Source: an uncultured Lachnospiraceae bacterium (GTDB lineage: Bacteria > Bacillota > Clostridia > Lachnospirales > Lachnospiraceae). Taken from it: DNA of 56,955 nucleotides. Of the stretch, positions 6,811-14,921 are shown piece by piece. Every line of letters begins with the position of its first letter. Positions within the stretch are counted from its first letter, which is position 1. The stretch is from NCBI GenBank assembly GCA_910586605.1, contig CAJUJR010000005.1:1-56955 (forward strand). Direction: 5' to 3'. The notes below the pieces were generated by a model that was given only the letters and a program-made list of their open reading frames with translations, was not told where the DNA came from and did not search any database. The position numbers were made by a program, and so were the translations under genes.

Positions 6811-9006
6811 ATGTTTTTCACTGGGTGGAATGCATTAGATTGTTTGAAAGGTATGGTTAGTAAGATGGATGGAAGTATATTGGGAAGCCTGGCAGGAGCC
6901 GGGTATTTTCTGACGTATCAGGCGGTAGGGATGTTTTTGGGGTTTCTTCTGTTAAAAAAGGAAGAGAAGGCAGTACGGATTTTATTGGGCAGCGTGTTTG
7001 GAAGTGTCTTGTTACAGTGGGTTCCGGCTGTTTTTTCCCTTGGGATGGGGTTTAACAGGGCGTCTCATATAACAGCGCTTATTATGACAATCGTGCTTTT
7101 TGTGTGCGTTCCTCTTTACTGGCAGAAAAAAGAAGGAAAAGGGAACATGCACTTGAAAAAAGCACAGAATGGATCTGTGTTTTCTTGGCGGGAAGTATGG
7201 CAGGAAAATAGTTATTTCCTGGTAATTCTTCCGGTATTTTTGTTTTTTGCAGCAGTATTGTCTACCCATACAATACCATTTGCAGAGGATGGGAGCATCC
7301 ATACAGGGCAGGCGACTTACGGCGATATGAATATGCATCTGTCCTTTATTACAAGTATTGCAAAACAGGGGATTTTTCCACCGGAATATTCCATGCTTCC
7401 AGGGACGAAACTTTCTTATCCTTTTTTATGTGATACGGTTTCTTCCAGTATTTATTTATGGGGGAGCAGCCTTCGGCTGGCATATGTTTTTCCAATGCTT
7501 TTTGCTGTCTGCCAGGTGTTTTTTGGCGTGCTGATTTTTGCAAAAGAAGTGTTAAAAAGCCGTACCAAGGCAGTAATTGCATGGCTCTTCTTCTTTTTGA
7601 ATGGAGGGTTTGGCATCTATTATTTTGTAAAGGGAGCGTCCCAGGATTCTTCTGTGTTTACAAGGATTTTTACGGAATTTTACCAGACGCCAACAAATTA
7701 CTTAGATGAAAATATCCGCTGGGCAAATATAGTTGTTGACATGCTTTTGCCGCAGCGTGCAACGCTGTTTGGCTGGGCAGTGCTGATACCTGCCTTGCTT
7801 GTCCTGTACCAGGCTGTTTTAAAAAAAGAAAGAAAATATTTTGTGGTTGTTGCTGTTTTATCAGGCTGCCTTCCGATGATCCATACCCATTCTTTTCTTG
7901 CGATGGCTTTTGTCTGTGCTATGTGGCTGATTTATTCTGTGCGTACAGAGTTGAATAAAGGTTGGAAATCAAAGGAATCCAAAATTGAGCTTTGGGTGCT
8001 GTTTGGATTTTTTCTTATGATGTGCAGTCTTGATTTGGTTAGGAAAGGTATGGAGGTACCGGAACAGGTATATTTTGCCATTGCGCTGGCAGGGATTTCT
8101 GCCATTGGTGTGATTTGCATAGTGCTTACTATCCGTGGGCTGAAAAACGAAAGAAGCCGCGAGTTAGTTTTAAATTGGGGGATATTGCTTGGGATTGTGC
8201 TGCTTCTTGCGTTGCCGCAGCTTTTTGCCTGGACTTTTCAGCAGGCGCAGGGAGAGCAGTTTGTACGGGGATATTTTAATTGGGCAAACTTAAATGACAC
8301 ATACCTTGGGTTTTATGTAAAGAATATTGGAATTGTATGGATTTTAAGTATTGTTGCCCTTGTTTTTACAAGGAGCAGGAATTATTTTCTGGTATCGCCT
8401 TCATTTTTTATCTGGTTTGTAGCAGAATTAATTGTTTTCCAGCCAAATGTATATGACAATAATAAAATTCTCTATATTGGTTATCTGTTCTTATGCTTCC
8501 TGTCTGCGGACTATCTGGTGGAGATTGCAGGGAAGTTCAAAAATACTGCAAGCAAGGGCATGATTTATGCAGGCGTATTGTTTTTAAGCAGCATATCAGC
8601 AATTTTAACAATGGGAAGGGAGTATGTTTCAGATTATCAGTTATATGGCAAAGATGAGGTAGCTGTCTGTAAGTATATTGAGGAGAATACAGAGGAAGAG
8701 GATGTGATTTTAACAGATACACGCCATAATAATGGGGTGGTTTCCCTAACAGGAAGGAATATTGTCTGTGGGGCGGGCACGTTCCTGTATTATCATGGCC
8801 TTTCTTTTGAGCAGCAGCAGGAAAATGTTATGGAAATGTATCAGAATCCTACAGATTTGACTTTGTTTGACAAATATGGCGTTAATTATATTTTTATAAG
8901 CAGCAGTGAGCGCAGTAATTATGGGATTGTATCAGAAGACGCTTTTTTACAGTATTTTGAAGTGGCATACCGCTCCGGGGAAGCAGTTTTATACCGCCGG
9001 AAGTAG
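6811..9006 (+). CDS. Large polytopic membrane protein, GT-C glycosyltransferase-like
   Basis: The protein has 731 residues with roughly a dozen or more hydrophobic segments spread over residues 20-610, followed by a soluble domain of about 115 residues (DVILTDTRHNNGVVSL, DKYGVNYIFISSSE). An extracytoplasmic loop after the fourth or fifth span carries D172-M-N-M-H176 and a nearby acidic stretch, the kind of Asp/His motif seen in the first loop of GT-C enzymes that use lipid-linked sugar donors. The C-terminal segment resembles the soluble domains of such transferases and of related YfhO-like proteins. No closer family is recognised, so the activity is inference. The start is uncertain: ATG codons at 6811, 6853 and 6865 are all in frame, and none has a well-spaced strong ribosome site. 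Confidence 0.55.
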   Translation: MFFTGWNALDCLKGMVSKMDGSILGSLAGAGYFLTYQAVGMFLGFLLLKKEEKAVRILLGSVFGSVLLQWVPAVFSLGMGFNRASHITALIMTIVLFVCVPLYWQKKEGKGNMHLKKAQNGSVFSWREVWQENSYFLVILPVFLFFAAVLSTHTIPFAEDGSIHTGQATYGDMNMHLSFITSIAKQGIFPPEYSMLPGTKLSYPFLCDTVSSSIYLWGSSLRLAYVFPMLFAVCQVFFGVLIFAKEVLKSRTKAVIAWLFFFLNGGFGIYYFVKGASQDSSVFTRIFTEFYQTPTNYLDENIRWANIVVDMLLPQRATLFGWAVLIPALLVLYQAVLKKERKYFVVVAVLSGCLPMIHTHSFLAMAFVCAMWLIYSVRTELNKGWKSKESKIELWVLFGFFLMMCSLDLVRKGMEVPEQVYFAIALAGISAIGVICIVLTIRGLKNERSRELVLNWGILLGIVLLLALPQLFAWTFQQAQGEQFVRGYFNWANLNDTYLGFYVKNIGIVWILSIVALVFTRSRNYFLVSPSFFIWFVAELIVFQPNVYDNNKILYIGYLFLCFLSADYLVEIAGKFKNTASKGMIYAGVLFLSSISAILTMGREYVSDYQLYGKDEVAVCKYIEENTEEEDVILTDTRHNNGVVSLTGRNIVCGAGTFLYYHGLSFEQQQENVMEMYQNPTDLTLFDKYGVNYIFISSSERSNYGIVSEDAFLQYFEVAYRSGEAVLYRRK

Positions 9007-9056
9007 GATATACTGTGGCTTTAGGACGGCTGTGAACCATAATAGTTAAAAACAAG

Positions 9057-9085
9057 TTGACAGGTAGAATATCCATCAGTAAAAT
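9057..9085 (+). promoter_or_regulatory. Promoter for the metal ABC operon
   Basis: TTGACA (9057-9062) and TAAAAT (9080-9085) are separated by exactly 17 bases. Transcription would start near 9092, so the repeat element at 9096-9189 lies wholly within the 5' leader. Confidence 0.65.
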
Positions 9086-9095
9086 GAAAAAGATT

Positions 9096-9189
9096 GTTAC
9101 TGTTCACGGCTAACTTTAGAAAATAGCCAGACTCGCCGTTCTTGCACGTAAGAGGAGGACTATTTCTGAAATTAACCATGAATAGTAAC
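9096..9189 (+). repeat. 94-base MITE-like hairpin element with imperfect terminal inverted repeats
   Basis: The left end GTTACTGTTCACGGCTAA (9096-9113) matches the reverse complement of the right end (9172-9189) at 15 of 18 positions. A second pair of arms continues inward (AGAAAATAG at 9118-9126 with CTATTTCT at 9160-9167), leaving a loop of about 33 bases. The ends are copies of the dispersed repeat found at both window ends. It has no coding capacity. It sits between the promoter and the first gene of the metal transporter, and a single related half-copy lies just upstream at 9028-9042. Confidence 0.6.
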
Positions 9190-9217
9190 AAAAGGTTTTC
9201 AGATTGGGAGGTCTTGC

Positions 9218-9955
9218 ATGGAAAAGAAAAAATGTCTGGTACACTGCAGGGATGCAGGCCTTGGATATGATAATAAAGCGATAATAGAGCACTTTGATTT
9301 CCAGGTTTTTGAAGGGGATTATGTCTGTGTGGCGGGGGAAAATGGTTCTGGGAAGAGCACGCTTGTTAAGACGCTGCTTGGGCTGGTTAAGCCGGTGGAT
9401 GGGGAAGTGGAGCTTTCTCCAGAAATCAGGAGCGGTGCAGTTGGCTACCTTCCGCAGCAGACGCAGATACAAAGGCAGTTTCCGGTAAGCGTGATGGAAG
9501 TTGTGATGTCTGGTTTTTTAAATAAACCGCATCGGGGGGCATTTTACCGGAGGGAAGAAAAAAAGGCAGCACGGGGGTTGTTAAGAAAGTTAAAAATTGA
9601 AGATTTGGAAAAAGAATGTTATGGGCTGCTTTCTGGTGGGCAGCAGCAGAGGGTTTTGCTTGCAAGGGCGCTCTGCGCGGCAAAAGAGATATTGGTTCTG
9701 GATGAGCCTGTAACAGGGCTGGATCCGATAGCGGCTTCTGCATTGTATGATAACTTAAGAAGCTTGAACCAGGAAGGGATGGCAATTGTCATGGTGACAC
9801 ATGATATTCAAAATGCTGTTTCGGAAGCGGATTATATCCTCCATATGGGGGATGGGGAGTATTTTTATGGGACAGCAGAGGAATATAAAGAAACGTTCAT
9901 CAGAGATGCAGGAAGGAACGGGAAAAAGGGTGAAAGAAAAAAGAGGAAAGGATAA
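9218..9955 (+). CDS. Metal ABC transporter ATP-binding protein
   Basis: The 245-residue ATPase has Walker A GENGSGKST near residue 41, a Q-loop (GYLPQQTQ), the ABC signature LSGGQQQRVLLARAL near residue 145, Walker B EILVLDEP and the H-loop histidine in VTHD. The sequence style (PVTGLDPIAASALYDNL, GEYFYGTAEEY) is that of ZnuC/MntB/AdcC-type zinc or manganese importers, and the next gene is the matching ABC-3 type permease. Which metal is carried cannot be read. GGGAGG sits seven to eight bases before the ATG. No metal-binding lipoprotein gene is adjacent, so the binding protein is presumably encoded elsewhere. The leader contains a dispersed repeat hairpin. Confidence 0.85.
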   Translation: MEKKKCLVHCRDAGLGYDNKAIIEHFDFQVFEGDYVCVAGENGSGKSTLVKTLLGLVKPVDGEVELSPEIRSGAVGYLPQQTQIQRQFPVSVMEVVMSGFLNKPHRGAFYRREEKKAARGLLRKLKIEDLEKECYGLLSGGQQQRVLLARALCAAKEILVLDEPVTGLDPIAASALYDNLRSLNQEGMAIVMVTHDIQNAVSEADYILHMGDGEYFYGTAEEYKETFIRDAGRNGKKGERKKRKG

Positions 9956-9958
9956 TAT

Positions 9959-10025
9959 GCAAACACATGTCTTCACCTTTTGTGTTTGCGCCTTAAATGA
10001 AAATGCAAGCATTTTCGTTTAAGGC
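9959..10025 (+). other. Two abutting hairpins between the ABC ATPase and permease genes
   Basis: Hairpin 1: GCAAACACA (9959-9967) pairs perfectly with TGTGTTTGC (9981-9989). Hairpin 2: 9990-10005 pairs with 10010-10025 over 16 base pairs with one G-T pair and the loop CAAG. Together they fill the intergenic gap completely. Hairpin 2 ends at the base before the permease ATG and buries the only nearby ribosome-site-like bases (AAGG at 10021-10024). No T-run follows, so this is not a terminator. Confidence 0.6.
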
Positions 10026-10850
10026 ATGGTGCAGAATATGATTTTGGAGATGCTTAGCTATCCTTTTATTGCAAGGGCGTTTGTTGTAGGGATTTTAGTT
10101 TCCCTTTGTGCTGCCCTTTTGGGGGTAAGCCTTGTTTTAAAGCAGTATTCCATGATTGGCGACGGTCTGTCCCATGTGTCGTATGGGGCTTTGTCGATTG
10201 CCCTCGCATGTAATATTGCTCCATTAAAGTTGTCAATACCAGTTGTTATTGTGACAGCTTTTTTGCTGTTGCGTATGACGGAGAGAGGGATTATGAAGTC
10301 AGATGCAGCGATTGCTGCCGTTTCAGCATCTGCGCTGGCAATTGGCGTCAGTGTGACTTCCCTTACAACCGGGATGACAACCGATGTGAACAGTTATATG
10401 TTTGGCAGCATCCTTGCCATGACAAGGGAGGATGTTGTGTTAAGCGTAATCTTATCTGTTGTGGTACTGGTTCTTTTTGGATTTTGTTACCATTATATTT
10501 TTGCGGTTACTTTTGACGAAGGATTTGGAAGGGCAATTGGCGTAAAGGTGTCCTTTTATAATACAATGCTTGCAATTTCAACGGCAGTCACGATTGTGCT
10601 TGGGATGCAGATGATTGGTGCGATGCTGATTTCTAGCCTGATTATTTTCCCGGCGCTGACTTCTATGAGGCTGTTCCACAGTTTCTGCGGCGTGGTAATT
10701 ACTTCAGGGGTGCTTTCTGTGGCCTGTTTTGTGGCCGGGATGGTGTTATCCTACCAGTCTTCTATGCCTGCAGGGGCAAGTGTAGTGCTGGCAAACCTTG
10801 GGGCATTCCTTGTCTTTTTTGCTGTGGGGAAGATAAAAGAGTTGGTTTAA
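10026..10850 (+). CDS. Metal ABC transporter permease (ABC-3 family)
   Basis: The 274-residue membrane protein has about eight hydrophobic segments. It shows the conserved start of ZnuB/MntC-type permeases (residues 1-60, with the motif KQYSMIGDGLSHVSYGALSI) and the EGFGRAIGV and GAMLISSLIIFPALTS segments of that family. It forms the transport channel with the ATPase encoded upstream. The start is uncertain: ATG at 10026 directly abuts a 16-bp hairpin, and the next in-frame ATG is at 10038. Neither has a free, well-spaced ribosome site, so translation may depend on melting of the hairpin or on coupling. The downstream gene starts 15 bases after its stop. Confidence 0.85.
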   Translation: MVQNMILEMLSYPFIARAFVVGILVSLCAALLGVSLVLKQYSMIGDGLSHVSYGALSIALACNIAPLKLSIPVVIVTAFLLLRMTERGIMKSDAAIAAVSASALAIGVSVTSLTTGMTTDVNSYMFGSILAMTREDVVLSVILSVVVLVLFGFCYHYIFAVTFDEGFGRAIGVKVSFYNTMLAISTAVTIVLGMQMIGAMLISSLIIFPALTSMRLFHSFCGVVITSGVLSVACFVAGMVLSYQSSMPAGASVVLANLGAFLVFFAVGKIKELV

Positions 10851-10865
10851 AGAATGGGGGAATCT

Positions 10866-12728
10866 ATGAATATACGGGAATATCTGGAAAAGAAACCGCT
10901 TCTGTTTGACGGTGCAATGGGGACATATCTGGCAAGAAAATATCAAAACTTTGATACAGAGCCATGTGAAATGATGAATTTACTACATCCGGAACTTGTC
11001 TGTGAAGTCCATAAGGAATATATAAAAGCAGGGGCTGTAGCGGTGAAAACAAACACGTTTTCTGCAAATTGTGAAATGTTAAATAAGGATAAGGCAACTG
11101 TGGATAAAGTGCTCCGTGAGGGCTTTCATCTTGCTTGCAAGGCGGCTTCAGAAGCAGGTAGGGAAGTGTTTGTATTTGCCGATATTGGGCCGGCGCCTGA
11201 ACATGAGGGAGCAGATGTATTAGCTGCGTACCGGGAAATCGTGGACGTTTTTTTGTCGTGCCATGCAGAGTATTTTTTATTTGAAACAATGGCAAATAGT
11301 GAAGCGGCAGAAGCATGTGCTGCTTATATTAAAGAACGCAGCCCAGAAGCGTTTGTAATGGTTTCTTTTGCAGCGTCGCCGGAAGGGTATACAAGGGGCG
11401 GTTTTCTGGCAAAAAAGCTTTTCTGGGGCATGCAGCAGTCAGAAGCAGTTGACGCAGTGGGGTTTAATTGTATTTCTGGACCAAAGCATTTATTGGAGTT
11501 AGTGAAAAAGCTTCCGAAAGAACAGGTGAAGAAGTATCTTACCGTTATGCCAAATGCGGGTTATCCAACAATGGTTGGCAACAGGATTTATTATGGGACA
11601 AACAGGGGGTATTTTGGGCAGGCGGCGTATGACCTTTTACAGGAAGGGGTTTCTATTGTAGGCGGATGCTGCGGTACAACGCCGGAGGATATTGCACAGG
11701 TACAGGAAAAAATCCAGGCTTGTGCAGAAGGATGGGCAAAAAGAAGGGAGCCGGAGGCAGGAAACCCTAAGAAGGGAAAAGATCCAGTGCAGGGAAAGAG
11801 GGATGTACCGGGAAGCCAAATGGCAGAGGAGAAGAAAATTGCAGATGTTATAGCGAATCCGGGAAATTCTTTTGCGGAAAAGCTACAACAGGGGAAGAAG
11901 GTTCTTGTCGTTGAATTGGATCCGCCAGTAGAGCCGGACATAGACTTTTTTATGGAGGGGGCTGCACGCTATCAGCTTGCAGGGGTGGACGCCATTGATA
12001 TTGCAGACTGCCCAGTTGCAAAGGCCAGAATAGACAGCAGCATTCTTGCCTGTAAGGTTTCCAGGGAACTTGGGCTTACTGCGATTCCCCATATGACATG
12101 CCGTGACAGGAATATTAATGCAACGAAAGCGCTACTGCTTGGGCTGAATATGGAAGGGGTGAATAATGTCCTAGCAGTGACAGGCGACCCTGTCCCAACA
12201 GAACTTAGGAATCAGGTGAAAACGGTCTTTGGGTATAATTCTGCAGTCCTTGCAAGGCATATCCAGTCTTTTAATGAAGAGATATTCTGTGAAAATCCGT
12301 TTATGGTATCTGGTGCGTTAAATATTAATGCATTGAATTTTGACTTCCAGCTAAGCCATGCAAAGTCCAAAATAGAAAATGGCATGTCTGCCTTATTTAC
12401 GCAGCCAGTGCTTTCTGAAAGAGGGTTTGAAAACCTAAAGAGGGCGCGTAAAGAACTTGATGTAAAGCTGCTTGGCGGCATTATGCCGGTTGTCAGCTAC
12501 CGGAATGCAGCATTTATGAATAGTGAAATGGCAGGGATTGAGGTCGCGCCTGAAATTATGGAGCAGTACCGCGGTAAAAACCGCGAAGAGGGGGAAGAGC
12601 TTGCCTTTAAAATCTCTACGGAGGTAATCCGTGAAATATCGGATTATATTGATGGATATTATGTGATTACGCCATTTAAACGCGTAGAACTGGTTTTAAA
12701 AATAATTGGCTATATCAGGAACTGCTAA
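10866..12728 (+). CDS. Homocysteine S-methyltransferase / methylenetetrahydrofolate reductase fusion
   Basis: The 620-residue protein joins two enzymes. Residues 1 to about 280 are a homocysteine S-methyltransferase barrel with LLFDGAMGTYL at the start, GFNCISGP around residue 200 and GGCCGTTP near residue 270; these supply the zinc-binding cysteines. A charged linker follows, and from about residue 335 comes a MetF-like 5,10-methylenetetrahydrofolate reductase domain (VVELDPPVEPD, LLGLNMEGVNNVLAVTGDP). The arrangement is that of YitJ-type proteins, which feed methyl groups into methionine synthesis. The cobalamin-binding domains of MetH are not present. The ATG at 10866 follows GGGGG with normal spacing; an earlier ATG at 10854 has only a weak site. 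It is probably cotranscribed with the metal transporter, whose zinc-type specificity would fit a zinc-dependent methyltransferase (inference). Confidence 0.85.
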   Translation: MNIREYLEKKPLLFDGAMGTYLARKYQNFDTEPCEMMNLLHPELVCEVHKEYIKAGAVAVKTNTFSANCEMLNKDKATVDKVLREGFHLACKAASEAGREVFVFADIGPAPEHEGADVLAAYREIVDVFLSCHAEYFLFETMANSEAAEACAAYIKERSPEAFVMVSFAASPEGYTRGGFLAKKLFWGMQQSEAVDAVGFNCISGPKHLLELVKKLPKEQVKKYLTVMPNAGYPTMVGNRIYYGTNRGYFGQAAYDLLQEGVSIVGGCCGTTPEDIAQVQEKIQACAEGWAKRREPEAGNPKKGKDPVQGKRDVPGSQMAEEKKIADVIANPGNSFAEKLQQGKKVLVVELDPPVEPDIDFFMEGAARYQLAGVDAIDIADCPVAKARIDSSILACKVSRELGLTAIPHMTCRDRNINATKALLLGLNMEGVNNVLAVTGDPVPTELRNQVKTVFGYNSAVLARHIQSFNEEIFCENPFMVSGALNINALNFDFQLSHAKSKIENGMSALFTQPVLSERGFENLKRARKELDVKLLGGIMPVVSYRNAAFMNSEMAGIEVAPEIMEQYRGKNREEGEELAFKISTEVIREISDYIDGYYVITPFKRVELVLKIIGYIRNC

Positions 12729-12792
12729 GTTTTTAGGATGCCCTGGGATGGCTGTAATTTTAAGGCAGTAGATTTGAAGTTTCAAAAAAGTA

Positions 12793-12820
12793 TTGACAGA
12801 AATTAACTTTTGCATATAAT
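12793..12820 (+). promoter_or_regulatory. Promoter for the ammonium transporter
   Basis: TTGACA (12793-12798), a 16-base spacer and TATAAT (12815-12820). Both hexamers match the consensus. Transcription would start near 12827, just before an attenuator-like hairpin. Confidence 0.75.
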
Positions 12821-12832
12821 AATGATTATGGC

Positions 12833-12874
12833 AAAGACGTCACGAAGTAGATTTCGTGGCGTTTTTCTTTTTCT
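12833..12874 (+). terminator. Attenuator-like terminator in the ammonium transporter leader
   Basis: CGTCACGAA (12838-12846) pairs with TTCGTGGCG (12853-12861) around the six-base loop GTAGAT, and an A-rich run (12833-12837) faces the T-run at 12862-12874. The structure lies between the promoter and the start codon at 12938, so it would stop transcripts before the gene unless relieved. Hairpins with six-base loops are targets of ANTAR antiterminators in some nitrogen-regulated leaders, but the second hairpin of that motif is not visible here. Confidence 0.65.
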
Positions 12875-12937
12875 AGGAAATATTGTCAGTCTTCGTGTCC
12901 GGACCACGTTAGAAAACATTAGAAATGAGGGATGATT

Positions 12938-14704
12938 ATGACAGAAGAAGTAATAGCTTATGTAAATGAAAATATCTTTGGAATCTGGTTTTTAATTGGA
13001 GCCGCATTAGTATTTTGGATGCAGGCAGGGTTTGCAATGGTAGAGGCAGGCTTTACCAGGGCAAAAAGTGCCGGTAATATTATTATGAAGAACCTGATGG
13101 ACTTCTGTATTGGCACAGTTATGTTTATACTGATTGGTTTTTCGTTTTTGCTTGGGGAAGATTTTCTTGGTTTTATCGGGAAGCCGGGGTTTGACCTATT
13201 AACGGCTTATTCCGATTTTAATTTTTCTTCCTTTGTTTTTAACTTGGTATTTTGTGCAACGACTGCAACAATTGTATCAGGGGCAATGGCAGAGAGAACG
13301 AAATTTTTATCATATTGTATTTATTCAGCAGTGATTTCGGCAATTATCTACCCAATTGAAGCACATTGGATTTGGGGAGGCGGCTGGCTGGCCCAGCAAG
13401 GGTTCCATGATTTTGCGGGTTCTTGTGCAATCCATATGGTTGGCGGAATCTGTGCCTTAATCGGTGCAAAAATCTTAGGGCCGCGTATTGGTAAGTTCAG
13501 CAAGCGTACAGGGAAGCCCCATGCAATTCCAGGGCACAACCTTCCGCTTGGCGCTTTGGGCGTATTTATTTTATGGTTTGGATGGTATGGGTTTAATGGT
13601 GCGGCTGCAACATCTTTGGCGGATTTGGCGTCTATTTTCCTGACAACAACGGTGGCGCCGGCAATTGCAACGGTTGTATGTATGGTCTTTACCTGGTTAA
13701 AATATGGGAAGCCGGATGTTTCTATGTGTTTAAATGCATCTCTTGCAGGGCTTGTGGCAATTACTGCCGCCTGTGATGTGACCGATTGCCTGGGGGCTGC
13801 TGTTATCGGGTTTGTTGCAGGGCTGTTAGTCGTATTTGGCGTATGGCTTTTGGATTATAAGCTGCATATTGACGATCCGGTGGGCGCTGTAGCAGTACAT
13901 ATGATGAATGGGCTTTGGGGGACATTTGCTGTTGGATTGTTTGCAACTTCTTCCGCACCGGGATATGCAATTGCCCTGGATGGGGGTGCGATAAAAGGAG
14001 AAGGGCTGTTGTATGGCGGTGGTTTTACACAGCTTGGCCTTCAGTGCATGGGGATTTTAGGTGTTGCAGCCTGGGCGGCGATAACGATTACCATTACGTT
14101 TTTTGTAATTAAGGCAACCGTGGGATTGCGTGTTACCCCGGAAGAAGAGCTGCAGGGACTGGATATGCAGGAGCATGGACTATCTTCTGCTTACGCAGAC
14201 TTTATGCCGGCAGGGAATATGTTCTATTCTGCGGGCACCTCAATTGAGGCATTAAAGGGAGATATTCCTATGAACCAGGCAGTAACTGTTGTGGATGCAA
14301 CAGAAAAGATTCCGGCTTCCTATCAGGATGCAAGGGAAGAGAAGACGCCAAAATTTACAAAAGTTTCGATTGTATGCCAGCAGAGCAAGTTTGAGGAGCT
14401 GAAAGAGGCAATGAATAGTATAGGCGTACAGGGCATTACGGTAACGCAGGTGCTTGGCTGCGGTACACAGAAGGGGATTACCAGCATGTACCGCGGGGCA
14501 GAGCTGGATGTTATCCTGCTTCCAAAGATGAAGGTGGAAGTTGTTGTCAGCGCTGTCCCGGTTGACAAAGTGGTTGAAACGGCTAAAAAAGCACTTTATA
14601 CCGGAAATATCGGCGATGGTAAAATTTTTGTGTATGATGTGGAGGATGTAGTGAAGGTCCGTACTGGTGAAAGGGGATTTGATGCTTTGCAGGGGGATGA
14701 TTAA
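12938..14704 (+). CDS. amt: Ammonium transporter fused to a C-terminal PII domain
   Basis: The 588-residue protein has an 11-span Amt/Rh channel at about residues 10-400. The pore histidine pair is present as H166 (CAIHMVGG) and H321 (VAVHMMNG), with WFGWYGFN and DDPVGA as further Amt marks. After a linker of about 60 residues, residues 472-588 form a PII (GlnB/GlnK) domain: KVSIVCQQSKFEELKEAM, a T-loop start MYRGAELDVILLPKMK and a B-loop TGNIGDGKIFVYDVED. The T-loop tyrosine uridylylated in enteric GlnB is leucine here, so control would rely on ATP/ADP and 2-oxoglutarate binding only (inference). The PII half would gate its own channel instead of a separate GlnK. ATG 12938 is chosen because GAGGG lies six bases before it; an ATG at 12932 is also in frame. 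Confidence 0.92.
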   Translation: MTEEVIAYVNENIFGIWFLIGAALVFWMQAGFAMVEAGFTRAKSAGNIIMKNLMDFCIGTVMFILIGFSFLLGEDFLGFIGKPGFDLLTAYSDFNFSSFVFNLVFCATTATIVSGAMAERTKFLSYCIYSAVISAIIYPIEAHWIWGGGWLAQQGFHDFAGSCAIHMVGGICALIGAKILGPRIGKFSKRTGKPHAIPGHNLPLGALGVFILWFGWYGFNGAAATSLADLASIFLTTTVAPAIATVVCMVFTWLKYGKPDVSMCLNASLAGLVAITAACDVTDCLGAAVIGFVAGLLVVFGVWLLDYKLHIDDPVGAVAVHMMNGLWGTFAVGLFATSSAPGYAIALDGGAIKGEGLLYGGGFTQLGLQCMGILGVAAWAAITITITFFVIKATVGLRVTPEEELQGLDMQEHGLSSAYADFMPAGNMFYSAGTSIEALKGDIPMNQAVTVVDATEKIPASYQDAREEKTPKFTKVSIVCQQSKFEELKEAMNSIGVQGITVTQVLGCGTQKGITSMYRGAELDVILLPKMKVEVVVSAVPVDKVVETAKKALYTGNIGDGKIFVYDVEDVVKVRTGERGFDALQGDD

Positions 14705-14706
14705 GC

Positions 14707-14735
14707 TTGCAAAGCGGGCGGCCTTGTTGTATAAT
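14707..14735 (+). promoter_or_regulatory. Promoter for the two-component system leader
   Basis: TTGCAA (14707-14712) and TATAAT (14730-14735) have a 17-base spacer, directly after the amt stop codon. The transcript would carry a leader of about 200 bases before the response regulator. Confidence 0.6.
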
Positions 14736-14764
14736 TCATAATATTATGCAATGTGGGTGAGGTT

Positions 14765-14821
14765 ATGCCAAACATTAATTTAGAGATTACACAAAAAGCG
14801 TTTTTAATGTGGCAGGTGTAA
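14765..14821 (+). CDS. Possible 18-codon leader ORF upstream of the two-component genes
   Basis: An ATG at 14765, preceded by GGGTGAGG two bases away, opens an 18-residue frame ending at 14819-14821. A one-base change in the T-run at 14810-14814 would extend it to about 29 residues, ending at 14850-14852. It may be a leader peptide or a decayed small gene. No similarity is recognised. Confidence 0.25.
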   Translation: MPNINLEITQKAFLMWQV

Positions 14822-14876
14822 ACCTTACAGATATTGACAGGATGAAAGAATAGGAAGGCTTTGGGATAAGATAAAT

Positions 14877-14921
14877 AAAGAAATGGCATCTGCTTGGAAA
14901 AAGAAGATGCTATTTCTTTTT
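14877..14921 (+). terminator. Terminator or attenuator before the response regulator
   Basis: AAAGAAATGGCATCT (14877-14891) pairs with 14905-14919 over 15 base pairs with one G-T pair; the right arm ends in a T-rich run. It lies inside the transcript that starts near 14742 and 22 bases before the regulator start codon, so it either ends a short RNA or attenuates the operon. Confidence 0.65.

Noticed and set aside
9990..10025. Zinc-regulator (Zur) operator
   Set aside because: The palindrome resembles some Zur sites, but it lies between two genes of one operon and has features of an RNA hairpin; no promoter is adjacent.
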